Assembly: GCA_025060505.1 (NCBI GenBank)
Contig: JANXBU010000006.1
Span: 60,071 to 124,070 of the forward strand
DNA from: Candidatus Calescibacterium sp.
Lineage (GTDB): Bacteria > Calescibacteriota > Calescibacteriia > Calescibacteriales > Calescibacteriaceae
Direction of reading: 5' to 3'
Length of the DNA: 64,000 nucleotides
A program made the translations under genes and the position numbers. Below, piece after piece: positions 17,994-26,820 of the stretch (its first letter is position 1; every line of letters begins with the position of its first letter). Below the pieces are notes generated by a model, which made no database searches, was not told where the DNA came from, and was given only the letters and a program-made list of their open reading frames with translations.

Positions 17994-18843
17994 ATGAAAA
18001 TAGGCAGATACGAAATCTATTCGGTTGAAACAGGTAGGTTTAGGCTCGATGGGGGTGCTATGTTTGGAGTCGTTCCAAAAGTGATCTGGAATAATTTGAA
18101 TCAAAGTGATGAGAGAAACAGGATAGAGCTTGCTCTGAGAGCTATGTTGATTAGGTGTGAAGGAAGAAACATACTTGTTGATACAGGAATTGGAAACAAG
18201 TGGTCTGAAAAATATATTGATATTTATGGTATTGACCACACAAAATACTCACTTGAAAGTTCTCTTGAAAAGCTTGGACTAAAAACAGATGATATAACAG
18301 ATGTGATCTTAACACACCTTCATTTTGATCACGCTGGTGGAGCAACTCTTTTTGATGACGGAAAGTTAAAACCAACTTTCAAGAATGCTACTTACTATGT
18401 TCAGAGAAGAAATCTTGAACTTGCGATGAAACCTAACGAGAAGGAAAAAGCAAGCTATCTTCCGGAAAACTTTGAACCACTTATTGAATTCAATCAGCTT
18501 AAAATCTTGGATGGGGAATTTGAATTTCTTGAGGGGATTGAGTTGATAGTATCAGACGGACACACAATAGGTCAACAGCTTGTGAAAATTTCAGACAGAA
18601 GTAAAACATTATTTTACTGTGGAGACCTTATTCCAACTTCTTCGCATATTCAGATTCCTTATGTCTTATGATATACAGCCACTTGTGACGATTGAGGAGA
18701 AGAAAAAAATACTGAAAAGAGCAGTTGAGGAGGGCTGGATTTTATTTTTTGAGCACGATCCATTTAGCGATTGCGCAACTGTAAAGGTAGGTAGAAAATA
18801 TATAGAAATTGAAACAAGATTAAATATTTCTGATCTTGATTGA
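17994..18843 (+). pseudogene. Frameshifted metallo-beta-lactamase-fold hydrolase
   Basis: The first frame gives 225 residues with HLHFDHAGG (HxHxDH) near 103, SDGHTIGQQ and YCGDLIPTSSHIQIPYV, then stops at 18671. The next frame continues with the family C-terminus, MSYDIQPLVTIEEKKK, then EEGWILFFEHDP, to 18843. The usual family sequence across the joint is IPYVMxYDxxP. The joint reads CCTTATGTCTTATG; restoring a second TTATG unit would give IPYVMSYD in frame. So loss of one 5-bp repeat unit explains the break. Relatives (COG0491) hydrolyse lactones or other esters. All metal ligands except the terminal His lie in the first frame; the truncated product probably lacks a complete site. A sequencing error is possible. 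Confidence 0.78.
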
Positions 18844-19043
18844 CCTTGGTTTTGAGTACTGAGTTTGTGGTGTGGAAGAGGTATTGATCTGTTGCAAAGT
18901 TGCGGTAGGCTCAAAAATCACTATGAGAATTTCAAGATTGCAATAAAGTCTATATTGAAAAAATGTAATTATCATTAAAAATGGAACCTGTAACATTTCA
19001 GTTATTACCCTATGAAATTTCTCTTGTGTTTATTGTATGACTT

Positions 19044-20363
19044 ATGCAGAGACCAGCTGGTGTTGTTTCTTTACCTAAAATTCCCGAGTTGAAGAACAGG
19101 TTGTTATTTACTTTGCTCATGCTTTTTATTTATCGTATAGGAATTTTTATCCCTTTGCCGGGAGTAGATGTGCAAGCTCTGAAGGAGTTCTTTGCAAGAG
19201 CAGAGGGAACTCTTCTTGGGCTCTTCAACCTTTTTTCAGGTGGTGCTATGGAGAATGCTTCTATTTTCGCCCTCGGGGTCATGCCATACATTACATCATC
19301 AATTATAATGGAGGTTATGAGCACTGTCTTTCCAAGGCTTCAAGAGCTCAAAAAACAGGGCGAGCTCGGAAGACAGAAGATAAACCAATATACTCGGTAT
19401 CTTACGGTTTTTCTTGCGTTCTTTCAGGGTGCGTTTTGGGCTTTCTCTCTTGAACAAACATTTGTTGGAACTGGATCACTCGCAGTTGAAGGTGGGTTGG
19501 GCTTCAGAATAACATCTGGTGTGATACTACTTATTGGTACTATGTCTCTTCTTTGGATCGGTGAGCAGATAACAAAAAAAGGTATTGGAAACGGTGTTTC
19601 TCTTATAATATTCACAGGTATAATAGCTGGGCTACCCGGTGCTATTGGAAATCTTATCACGCTCCTGAGACTAGGAGAGCTTGAACCTATGAATGTTATT
19701 ATGGGGCTTTTCCTTATGCTTCTTATCGTTGGATTTGTTGTATGGATAGAAGCATCTTACAGAAAGGTAACAATACAGTATGCTACGCGTGTTATGGGAA
19801 GAAAAATTGTTGGAGGGGTATCGTCTTATCTACCAATAAAGCTCAATATATCTGGGGTTATTCCGCCGATTTTTGCTTCTTCTTTGCTTATGTTTCCTCT
19901 TACTGTTGCTCAGTTTGTTCAAAATCCTACCACACAAAAAATAGCGGAATTCCTGAACCCTCTGTCTCCTATATACAACATAATATATTTTGGTCTTATC
20001 ATATTTTTTGCTTTCTTCTATACTGGTATAATTTTCAATCCTTACGATGTTGCTGAGAACCTTCAGAAGGCGGGAGCTTTTATACCAGGAATAAGACCCG
20101 GAGAAAATACTGCAAAATTTCTTGACGGTGTTATAACGAGGCTGACTTTGGTGGGTGGAATTTATCTTGGTGCTATATCTGTTCTCCCGACCTTTTTCAT
20201 ATCTGGTATGAATCTGCCGTTTAGCTTTGGTGGAACTGCTCTGCTTATTGTGGTTGGTGTTGCTATGGATACAATAAGGCAGATAGAGTCCATTTTACTT
20301 ATGTCAAGCTATGAAGGAGTAGTTGGAAGAGAACCAGTTTTCAGAGGAAGAACTGTTTTCTAA
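19044..20363 (+). CDS. secY: Preprotein translocase subunit SecY
   Basis: The 439-residue channel subunit has ten membrane segments and family signatures IPLPGVDV (plug region), LFSGGAMENASIFALGVMPYI and SLLWIGEQITKKGIGNGVSLI. RPGENTAKFLDGVITRLTLVG and the C-terminal IRQIESILLMSSYEG complete it. It looks like the housekeeping SecY, not the accessory SecY2. Normally secY lies in the spc ribosomal-protein operon with adk, map or infA; here no ribosomal gene is near. Instead it is followed after one base by the Wzz-type gene and then lpxC, so protein export and envelope glycolipid assembly are linked. No Shine-Dalgarno sequence precedes ATG 19044. Confidence 0.96.
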   Translation: MQRPAGVVSLPKIPELKNRLLFTLLMLFIYRIGIFIPLPGVDVQALKEFFARAEGTLLGLFNLFSGGAMENASIFALGVMPYITSSIIMEVMSTVFPRLQELKKQGELGRQKINQYTRYLTVFLAFFQGAFWAFSLEQTFVGTGSLAVEGGLGFRITSGVILLIGTMSLLWIGEQITKKGIGNGVSLIIFTGIIAGLPGAIGNLITLLRLGELEPMNVIMGLFLMLLIVGFVVWIEASYRKVTIQYATRVMGRKIVGGVSSYLPIKLNISGVIPPIFASSLLMFPLTVAQFVQNPTTQKIAEFLNPLSPIYNIIYFGLIIFFAFFYTGIIFNPYDVAENLQKAGAFIPGIRPGENTAKFLDGVITRLTLVGGIYLGAISVLPTFFISGMNLPFSFGGTALLIVVGVAMDTIRQIESILLMSSYEGVVGREPVFRGRTVF

Positions 20364-20364
20364 T

Positions 20365-21669
20365 ATGCGTGGTGTAGAAGAAAAGGAAGCTACCTTGGAA
20401 TCTCGTAAGCATTCGGGCATTCAAGACCAAGAAGAAATAGACCTGTTTGAGCTACTCGGTATAATATGGAAAAGGAAAAAGCTTATATTCGCTTTGGTTT
20501 TTGTTGTTACAGCTTTGGCTGTTGTGTATTCTCTGATCGCTACACCGGTATACAGGGCTAGTGCTAAGATAATTCCAGTTTCATCTGGTAGAGGTATATC
20601 AATTCCCATTCCGGGAGAGCTTATGGGTTTTGCTGGATTGCTTGGAGCAAATCTTGGTGGTGGAGACAACATAATAAAAGCTGTTTTAAATTCTCGTGAG
20701 CTTGCAAAAACGGTTGTGCAGAAATATGATCTCAAAAGATATATATATCCAAATATATGGGATGAAGAAACCGGAGAGCTCAAAGTATCTTCTGAAAAAA
20801 TTCCTCAGGAGGATGAAATAGCAGAAACATTTCTGAAAAACTTTGTTCAGATAGTGGATCAAAAAAGAGATGGGGTTATAGAGATTTCTGTTCTTTTTCC
20901 AAAGCATGCCACTTTATCTGCAATAGTAGCGAATGAGATGGTTTATTCTCTTCAAAATATCCTTAACCAAAAAGCCTATACTAATGCCAAAAGAAACAGA
21001 ATATTCATAGAGGAACAGGTAAAAATAGCAAAAGCTAACCTCGAAAGAGCTGAAAACGAGTTCAGAGAATTTCAAGAAAAGTATAACGTTGTCGCAATGG
21101 ATAAGCAGATGGAAGAAAGTATAAAACTCTATGCAGAGCTTGTTGGTATGCTTTCTGAAAGGGAAGTCAGACTCGGTGTTCTAAGAAGAATAACTACACC
21201 AGATAACCCAGAGGCTGTATCCCTTGAATATGAGATCAGTGAACTTAAAAGAAAACTCAGGGAGCTTGAAGAAGGTCAAAAAAACAAAGCTGTGAAAGGA
21301 TATATACTGGATCCAACAAAAAAGATTATTATTCCTATTGAGCGAGTTCCAGATGTAGCTTTGGAATATATAAGAAAAAGAAGAGAGCTTGAAATTCAAA
21401 ACGAGATATACAAAGTTCTTCTTACTGCTCTGGAGAAAGCAAAAATTGATGAAGCAAAGGAGGATATTTCTTTTCAGGTTATAGATTATGCTTATCCACC
21501 AAGCCATAGGTTCAAACCCAAAAGAAAGCTTATAGTCGCTGCTTCCTTTGCTTCCTCAGCGCTGTTAGGTATTTTTCTGGCTTTTGTTATTGAGGCGATA
21601 GATAGAAGAAAGAAAGAAGGTAAAACAGTTGTTTCTGGTGAGCAAAAAGATCAGAGTTCTCTAACATAA
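20365..21669 (+). CDS. Wzz/chain-length-determinant-type polysaccharide co-polymerase
   Basis: The frame opens at 20323 inside secY, but ATG 20365, one base after the secY stop, is the likely start (434 residues). EEIDLFELLGIIWKRKKLIF leads into the first membrane helix (about 38-58), with the YRASAKI beta strand typical of Wzz domains. A long periplasmic coiled coil follows (EEQVKIAKANLERAENEFRE onward to about 380), with a PPSHRFKPKRKL motif just before the second helix (about 390-410). No C-terminal tyrosine kinase domain is fused. Such proteins set the length of O-antigen or exported polysaccharide. They work with Wza-type exporters, and an SLBB exporter is encoded at 30002. It is the middle gene of secY-wzz-lpxC. 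Confidence 0.88.
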   Translation: MRGVEEKEATLESRKHSGIQDQEEIDLFELLGIIWKRKKLIFALVFVVTALAVVYSLIATPVYRASAKIIPVSSGRGISIPIPGELMGFAGLLGANLGGGDNIIKAVLNSRELAKTVVQKYDLKRYIYPNIWDEETGELKVSSEKIPQEDEIAETFLKNFVQIVDQKRDGVIEISVLFPKHATLSAIVANEMVYSLQNILNQKAYTNAKRNRIFIEEQVKIAKANLERAENEFREFQEKYNVVAMDKQMEESIKLYAELVGMLSEREVRLGVLRRITTPDNPEAVSLEYEISELKRKLRELEEGQKNKAVKGYILDPTKKIIIPIERVPDVALEYIRKRRELEIQNEIYKVLLTALEKAKIDEAKEDISFQVIDYAYPPSHRFKPKRKLIVAASFASSALLGIFLAFVIEAIDRRKKEGKTVVSGEQKDQSSLT

Positions 21670-21672
21670 ATT

Positions 21673-22515
21673 ATGGGCAGTATTCTGTACGGAGGCAATA
21701 TTTTATACGGACAGCAGCACACCATTTCTCAGGAAATAGAACTCTTTGGTCCAGGACTTATGACCGGTGAACTGTGTGTTGTTAGACTGAAACCGCTTCC
21801 AGAGAATTCTGGTATTATGTTTAGGGTGGACGGAGAAGATATACCTCTTTCTCAAATTACAACATTTCCAGGGTTCCATAACCTTTGTTTGAGGACATCT
21901 GATTCCTCTGTAATGTATATAGAACATCTACTTTCTGCTCTTTTTGCTTCTGGAATTGATAATATCCTTATAGAAGTTCGGGGGCCTGAGATACCCTTTT
22001 TTGATGGATCAGCTCTCATCTTCTCTGAAAGGATTCTTCAAGTTGGTCTTGAACCACAAGATGAGTTAAAAAGATACGCTGTGATTCTGGAACAGTTGGA
22101 GGTTTCGGATCAGAGAGGTCATATAAGATGTATCCCTGACAGTGATTTTTCTGTATATGCTCAGTATGTTTCTCCAACTGGGCAAATTGAGGATTTTTCG
22201 TATGACCTTAATACTATTTTTGTTGACGAGGTTGCTCCCGCAAGGACTTTCATATATGAGGATGATCTCAAAAATGTTTTGGAATCCGGATTTTTCAAGG
22301 GCGGTGGCATTGATTCTGCTGTTGTTTATAGAGGAGATGAATCTCTCAACACTCAAAAGAGATTTCCGAACGAAAGAGTCAGACACAAAGTTCTGGATTT
22401 TCTTGGCGATATATTTTCTATTGGTGTCAGGATTGCTGGAAAATTTTATATAAAGTCTCCATCTCATAAGCTCACGCGAGAGTTTATTAAAAATCTGAAA
22501 TATACCGTTTTATAG
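21673..22515 (+). CDS. lpxC: UDP-3-O-acyl-N-acetylglucosamine deacetylase
   Basis: The 280-residue enzyme catalyses the committed step of lipid A synthesis in the cytoplasm. Zinc and catalytic residues are in place: IEHLLSALF (Glu/His near 83-84), RHKVLDFLGD (His/Asp near 240) and SPSHKLT (His near 264). The PEIPFFDGSA motif is also intact. It is slightly shorter than E. coli LpxC (305), mainly at the C-terminus. It begins three bases after the wzz-type stop and so is probably the last gene of a secY-wzz-lpxC transcript. Its presence shows that the organism makes lipopolysaccharide. In many bacteria lpxC lies with ftsZ or lpxA; here it does not. Confidence 0.94.
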   Translation: MGSILYGGNILYGQQHTISQEIELFGPGLMTGELCVVRLKPLPENSGIMFRVDGEDIPLSQITTFPGFHNLCLRTSDSSVMYIEHLLSALFASGIDNILIEVRGPEIPFFDGSALIFSERILQVGLEPQDELKRYAVILEQLEVSDQRGHIRCIPDSDFSVYAQYVSPTGQIEDFSYDLNTIFVDEVAPARTFIYEDDLKNVLESGFFKGGGIDSAVVYRGDESLNTQKRFPNERVRHKVLDFLGDIFSIGVRIAGKFYIKSPSHKLTREFIKNLKYTVL

Positions 22516-22973
22516 TTTGATTTGTCGTAATCATGAGAAATATGTAGAAATAACACAGATCAGACTTTGGATGTTTTCCATCTTTGGAATTTTTTGTATG
22601 TGTGATAGATTCTTTTTTGCAAGAGATTAAGTCTTCTCTGATTATTTGTCAGCTGGGAAATTCTTATGGCTCTGTTTCAAAAGCAAAGATCTAATTCCAA
22701 AAACAGGGTAAATTCTCATAATTGCAATAAAGCAAATCCGAGCAGCAAAAAGAAGATTTCAATATCTTCTGAATAATTTTCTGTGCCGCAAGATAGCTGA
22801 AATAAAGTTTTTTGACAAAGCAGTTTTGAAAACTGATACAAGATTGGCTTTGTTATTGCAATGAAATATTTTGAGTTTCATATTTTTACTCCAAGGTGGT
22901 AGATTATTTTTGCCATGTAATACAAAAACTGTATTTAGCAAATCTTTTATCATTTTGAATAAATCTCTGATGT
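22516..22973. other. 458-base intergenic region before lon
   Basis: No convincing gene is visible. It holds the lon promoter (entered separately). It also holds an inverted pair of ATTGCAATAA (22721-22730 plus, and the complement at 22853-22862) that brackets the promoter. The 12-mer ATTGCAATAAAG at 22721 also occurs before secY at 18937-18948. The leader from the predicted transcription start to the lon ATG is about 125 bases, the longest I infer in the window. Confidence 0.5.
22812..22840 (+). promoter_or_regulatory. lon promoter with a palindromic operator in the spacer
   Basis: TTGACA (22812-22817), exactly 17 bases, then GATACA (22835-22840). Fifteen of the spacer and -10 bases form the palindrome CAGTTTTGAAAACTG (22821-22835), two seven-base arms around one G. 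A repressor bound there would block RNA polymerase directly. The sequence is not CIRCE, and I do not recognise the regulator. Confidence 0.55.
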
Positions 22974-25448
22974 ATGGATCAGAAAGATTTTGATGAAGAA
23001 AGCCAGAGTGACATTTCAAATTCCCTTGCTCAACTATCTGGTATAGATATTAAGTTCAAGGAGGATGTGCCCATTCCGGTTATAACATTGGTTGGAAATC
23101 CTATTTTTCCTGGTGCTCTTTCACCGGTATCTTTAACAGATGAAGAAGTTATTGCTGCTGTGGAGCGTGCTTTGACTTCTCATAGATTTGTTTTTGCTAC
23201 AATACTAAAAGAGGATGCTAAAACTCCAAAAGATGTTGAACCTTTTGGAACTATTTGCTTCATAGCAAGGAGCGGCAGAGGTCCAGATGGTATCTACAGA
23301 GTTCTTCTGTTCGGACAGATGAGAGCAAAGATTATGGATTTTGTAAGAGAGCTTCCACCTTTTCTCGTTAGGGTTAAAGCTTTTGAAGATAAGAAACCAG
23401 TGATATTTGATCCGGAGCTCGAGGCACTAACGCGTGAGCTTTTCTCAATGTTCATTGATTATATCTCAATCCTTCCTATTAAGCCGCCCCCAGAGTTCAT
23501 AGCTTTTATGAGAACCATAGATGTGCCCGGAAAATTAGCTGATATTATAGCTTCTAATTTACCTCTGAGAACTTCTGAGGCTCAGGAGATACTCGAGATA
23601 CTTGATCAGAAGGAAAGGGTTAGAAAACTCATATCTGTGCTTATCAGAGAAAAGGAGGTCATGAAAGTCAGAGCTGAAATATCTAAGCGGATTGGAGAGA
23701 AAATAGAAAAAGCTCAGAAAGTTAGACTTTTGCAGGAGGAAATGGAAGAGCTCAGAAAAGAGATAGAAAAGCTCGAGGGACAGAAGAAAGATGATATACA
23801 GGATTTCAAAGAAAGAGCCGAGAAGCTACCAGAGCAGGTCAAGAAAGAAGTTATGAAACAAATTGATAGACTCTCTTCCATACCTCACGAATCTCCGGAG
23901 TATATAGTGATCAGAAATTGGATTGAAGAGGTCTTGGCTTTACCTTGGGTTGAGGAAACTCAGGATAATCTTGATATAAATAGAGCTAAAAACATTCTTG
24001 ATGAAGATCACTGGAATCTGGAGGATGTTAAGGAAAGAATCCTGGAGTTTCTCTCTGTTGCTTCTTTGAAGGGAGAAATTCCCAAAGGTGCTATTTTGTG
24101 CTTGATAGGTCCGCCTGGGGTTGGAAAGACTTCTTTGGGGAGGTCAATAGCGCGTTCTCTTGGGAGAAAATTCGTAAGAGTTTCTCTGGGAGGAGTCAGA
24201 GACGAGGCGGAAATAAGAGGACATAGAAGAACATACATAGGTTCTATGCCCGGAAGAATAATTACTGGTATGAAGCAAGCAGGCTCAAAGAATCCAGTCT
24301 TTATGCTTGACGAGATAGATAAACTCTCTTTTGATTTCAGAGGGGATCCAGCAGCTGCTTTGCTTGAAGTTCTCGATCCAGAACAGAATAACTCTTTTGT
24401 AGACCACTACATATCTGTTCCTTTTGATCTATCTAAGGTTTTCTTCATTGCAACTGCAAATGTTCTTGAAAACATACCGGATCCGCTTGTTGATAGAATG
24501 GAAGTTATTTTCATTCCGGGGTACACAGACTTTGATAAGCTAAACATAGCTAAAAAATACTTTATTCCAAAGGCTCTGGAAAACACTGGACTTCAAGGTA
24601 AATACCAAGTTGAACTCAGAGACGAAGCTATATTAAAAATAGTAAGGGAGTACACCTATGAATCTGGTGTGCGGGAGCTTTCAAGAAAGCTTGAATCTCT
24701 TTTCAGGAAAGTTGGAAAGAGCATACTTGTTGGAGAAAGCAACATACAGCTGAGCAACGGAAAAATTGAAATAAAAGAAGAAATTATACCGAAACTTCTT
24801 GGCCCGCCGGTCTTTCTCAAAACCGAAGATGTATCAGGAGCGAGTGTCGGAGTTGCTACTGGACTTGCTTGGACTCCGAATGGTGGAGACATAATTAAAA
24901 TAGAGGTTGCTCTTATTCCGGGAAAACCAGAAATACATCTTACAGGAAGTTTGGGAAGTGTTATGAAAGAATCGGCTGAAGCTGGTATAACTTATGCAAG
25001 GGTCAATTCAAAGAGCCTCGGTATTGACCAAAAAAAATTCAAGTATGGCATACATATTCATGTTCCAGAAGGAGCTGTTCAAAAAGACGGACCATCTGCT
25101 GGCGTGACGATTTGTGTTTCATTGGTTTCTGCTCTATCAGGAAGACCTGTCAGACAGGATGTATGTATGACCGGTGAGATAACTCTGAGGGGCAAAATAC
25201 TCCCTGTTGGTGGGATAAGAGAGAAAGTCTTGGCTGCTTATAGATTTGGAGCAAAGGAAGTTATTTTGCCCTATGAGAACATCAGAGACCTTGAGAAAGT
25301 TCCAAAAGAGGTTAAAGAAAAGATAAAATTTCATTTTGTAAAACATCTTGATGAGGTTTGGGATAAAGTTTTTGTTGATTCAGCAATATTGAAGCAAAAT
25401 AATTCAAGCAACAAAAAACACAAAAGAGAAAATTCAAGAAGAAAGTGA
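22974..25448 (+). CDS. lon: ATP-dependent protease Lon (LonA type)
   Basis: The 824-residue Lon has the N-terminal substrate domain (PVITLVGNPIFPGALSPVSL), a coiled-coil stretch (about 230-300), Walker A GPPGVGKTSLG near 379 and Walker B VFMLDEIDKLS. The protease domain has DGPSAGVTICVSLVSAL with the catalytic Ser near 708 and REKVLAAYRFG with the Lys near 750. It degrades misfolded and regulatory proteins in the cytoplasm. The C-terminus adds a short basic tail (NSSNKKHKRENSRRK). Two ATGs overlap at the start; MDQKDFDEESQ from 22974 is in frame. The promoter carries an operator-like palindrome, in keeping with stress control, though the regulator is unknown. Confidence 0.96.
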   Translation: MDQKDFDEESQSDISNSLAQLSGIDIKFKEDVPIPVITLVGNPIFPGALSPVSLTDEEVIAAVERALTSHRFVFATILKEDAKTPKDVEPFGTICFIARSGRGPDGIYRVLLFGQMRAKIMDFVRELPPFLVRVKAFEDKKPVIFDPELEALTRELFSMFIDYISILPIKPPPEFIAFMRTIDVPGKLADIIASNLPLRTSEAQEILEILDQKERVRKLISVLIREKEVMKVRAEISKRIGEKIEKAQKVRLLQEEMEELRKEIEKLEGQKKDDIQDFKERAEKLPEQVKKEVMKQIDRLSSIPHESPEYIVIRNWIEEVLALPWVEETQDNLDINRAKNILDEDHWNLEDVKERILEFLSVASLKGEIPKGAILCLIGPPGVGKTSLGRSIARSLGRKFVRVSLGGVRDEAEIRGHRRTYIGSMPGRIITGMKQAGSKNPVFMLDEIDKLSFDFRGDPAAALLEVLDPEQNNSFVDHYISVPFDLSKVFFIATANVLENIPDPLVDRMEVIFIPGYTDFDKLNIAKKYFIPKALENTGLQGKYQVELRDEAILKIVREYTYESGVRELSRKLESLFRKVGKSILVGESNIQLSNGKIEIKEEIIPKLLGPPVFLKTEDVSGASVGVATGLAWTPNGGDIIKIEVALIPGKPEIHLTGSLGSVMKESAEAGITYARVNSKSLGIDQKKFKYGIHIHVPEGAVQKDGPSAGVTICVSLVSALSGRPVRQDVCMTGEITLRGKILPVGGIREKVLAAYRFGAKEVILPYENIRDLEKVPKEVKEKIKFHFVKHLDEVWDKVFVDSAILKQNNSSNKKHKRENSRRK

Positions 25449-25485
25449 AAAATTCGGTAAAATGATATATATCTATTCATAAGTT

Positions 25486-25821
25486 ATGAGACAAAAAAAA
25501 GTAATAGCTTTTGGAGCGGGAATGCTGATGCTTCATTTCATAACGCACAGCTCAATTCCTTTGATTTTAGCTCTGGTTTTCTCTTTCATGGAACTTTTTG
25601 CTGAGAAGATATCTGAAAGGGTATTCCGATTCATTGAGAAAGTTTTCTCTGCCGTTGGGAATGCAATTTTCACTTTTATATTAGCTGTTGTTTTTTACTT
25701 GATTATAACACCACTGGGTATTTTGTGGAGACTCTCAAAGAAACAAAAAGTGTCGGGTGATTCATACTACAAAGTCGTCAACAAAAGTTTTTCTCTCTCC
25801 AACTTTCAAAAGCAATATTGA
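25486..25821 (+). CDS. Small membrane protein, SxtJ-like
   Basis: A 111-residue protein with two or three hydrophobic segments: VIAFGAGMLMLHF, SIPLILALVFSFME and IFTFILAVVFYLIITPLGIL. The motif FYLIITPLGILWRLSKKQK followed by a short soluble tail resembles SxtJ-family membrane proteins, which usually sit beside carbamoyltransferase genes. No such gene is adjacent here; lon lies 37 bases upstream and trpA converges from the other side. Function is unknown. The match to SxtJ is by motif memory only and needs a profile search. Confidence 0.55.
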   Translation: MRQKKVIAFGAGMLMLHFITHSSIPLILALVFSFMELFAEKISERVFRFIEKVFSAVGNAIFTFILAVVFYLIITPLGILWRLSKKQKVSGDSYYKVVNKSFSLSNFQKQY

Positions 25822-25927
25822 TAGTTCCTTTCAGATCTTGTATTATCAAAGCAAACTTGTGCTTTTTTAAGCTTTGATGTTTATATCTAATATGTGATTT
25901 ACATCTAATTCATTGATTCTCTCCTGA

Positions 25928-26668
25928 TCAAACCAAGTTTTCTTTTATCTCGCCGAGAAATCTTTTTATGTCATCTGTTGGATCTTTACTACCTGATTCA
26001 ATAACTTTCTTTATTATTGCACTTCCTATTATTACTCCATCTGCCACTCCCTTGAGTTCTTTGACCTGCTCAGCATTTGATATTCCGAATCCGGCAAACA
26101 CTTCTTTTTTTGTAATTTTCTTTGCTTCTTGTATTTTTTTTACTAGATCTTCTGGAAGCTTATTCCTCTCCCCAGTTACTCCTTTGACAGTAATGTAATA
26201 TATGAAACCTGTTGTCCTTCTTGATATGTATTTCATTCTGTTTTTGGGAGTAGTTGGGGAGACGAAAAAAATTGTTTTAATATCTTTTTCTTGTAATTTT
26301 TCTTCAAATTCTGTATCTTCTCCGGGGGGAAGATCAGGTACTACAATACCCCAAACTCCGCTTTCTTTTGATTTTTTTATGAAATCTTCTTTTCTCTGGA
26401 ATATTATGTTATAGTAGGTCATAATAAGATATTTTTTAGTTGGGAATTCCTTTGATAACTCATTTATGATAGGAAACGCTTTTTTCAATCTGAATCCGTT
26501 TTCAAGAGATTTTTGAGATGCTAGTTGAATTGTTGGACCATCTGCTATTGGATCCGAGAAAGGTATTCCAATTTCAATGTAGTCTGAAAATTCTGAAATA
26601 GCCCTAATGATTTTGAAAGATGATTCCATGTCTGGGAAACCGCATGTATAGTATGTACAAAGTTTCAT
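25928..26668 (-). CDS. trpA: Tryptophan synthase alpha chain
   Basis: The 246-residue TIM barrel splits indole-3-glycerol phosphate into indole and glyceraldehyde-3-phosphate. Catalytic Glu in YIEIGIPFSDPIADGPTIQ (near 34) and the Asp in SDPIADGP are present, as are PDLPPGEDTEF, TVKGVTGERN and GFGISNAEQV. The family is usually about 265 residues; the N-terminus here is short (MKLCTYYTCGFPD) but keeps the first strand. trpB and other trp genes are absent, so the alpha chain is encoded apart from its partner. No promoter or attenuator could be recognised upstream. Confidence 0.94.
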   Translation of the reverse strand: MKLCTYYTCGFPDMESSFKIIRAISEFSDYIEIGIPFSDPIADGPTIQLASQKSLENGFRLKKAFPIINELSKEFPTKKYLIMTYYNIIFQRKEDFIKKSKESGVWGIVVPDLPPGEDTEFEEKLQEKDIKTIFFVSPTTPKNRMKYISRRTTGFIYYITVKGVTGERNKLPEDLVKKIQEAKKITKKEVFAGFGISNAEQVKELKGVADGVIIGSAIIKKVIESGSKDPTDDIKRFLGEIKENLV

Positions 26669-26673
26669 ATAAG

Positions 26674-26805
26674 ATGAGTTTTAGCTTAGGTATGCAACAC
26701 TTCGCTTTTAACAAGTTTTTGTTCTTCTTGCTTTTTTGCCATCAGCAATTATTTTCTGAGGGAAAAGAATCTAAAATTTCTATACTCTCTGTTAAGAGTT
26801 TCTAA
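26674..26805 (+). CDS. Possible small exported peptide or gene remnant
   Basis: A 43-codon frame between trpA and the glycosyltransferase gene. It encodes a signal-peptide-like stretch (FNKFLFFLLFCHQQLFSEG) followed by only about 15 residues (KESKISILSVKSF). Initiation could be at 26674 or at the in-frame ATG 26692. It resembles the first part of a secreted protein that has lost the rest. No homologue is recognised and there is no clear ribosome-binding site. Confidence 0.2.
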   Translation: MSFSLGMQHFAFNKFLFFLLFCHQQLFSEGKESKISILSVKSF

Positions 26806-26820
26806 ATTCAACAGATTTTT

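Noticed and set aside
18844-19043. Possible CRISPR or tRNA in the gap before secY
   Set aside because: No regularly spaced repeats, no cloverleaf and no TTC-arm motif were found here or in the other large gaps.
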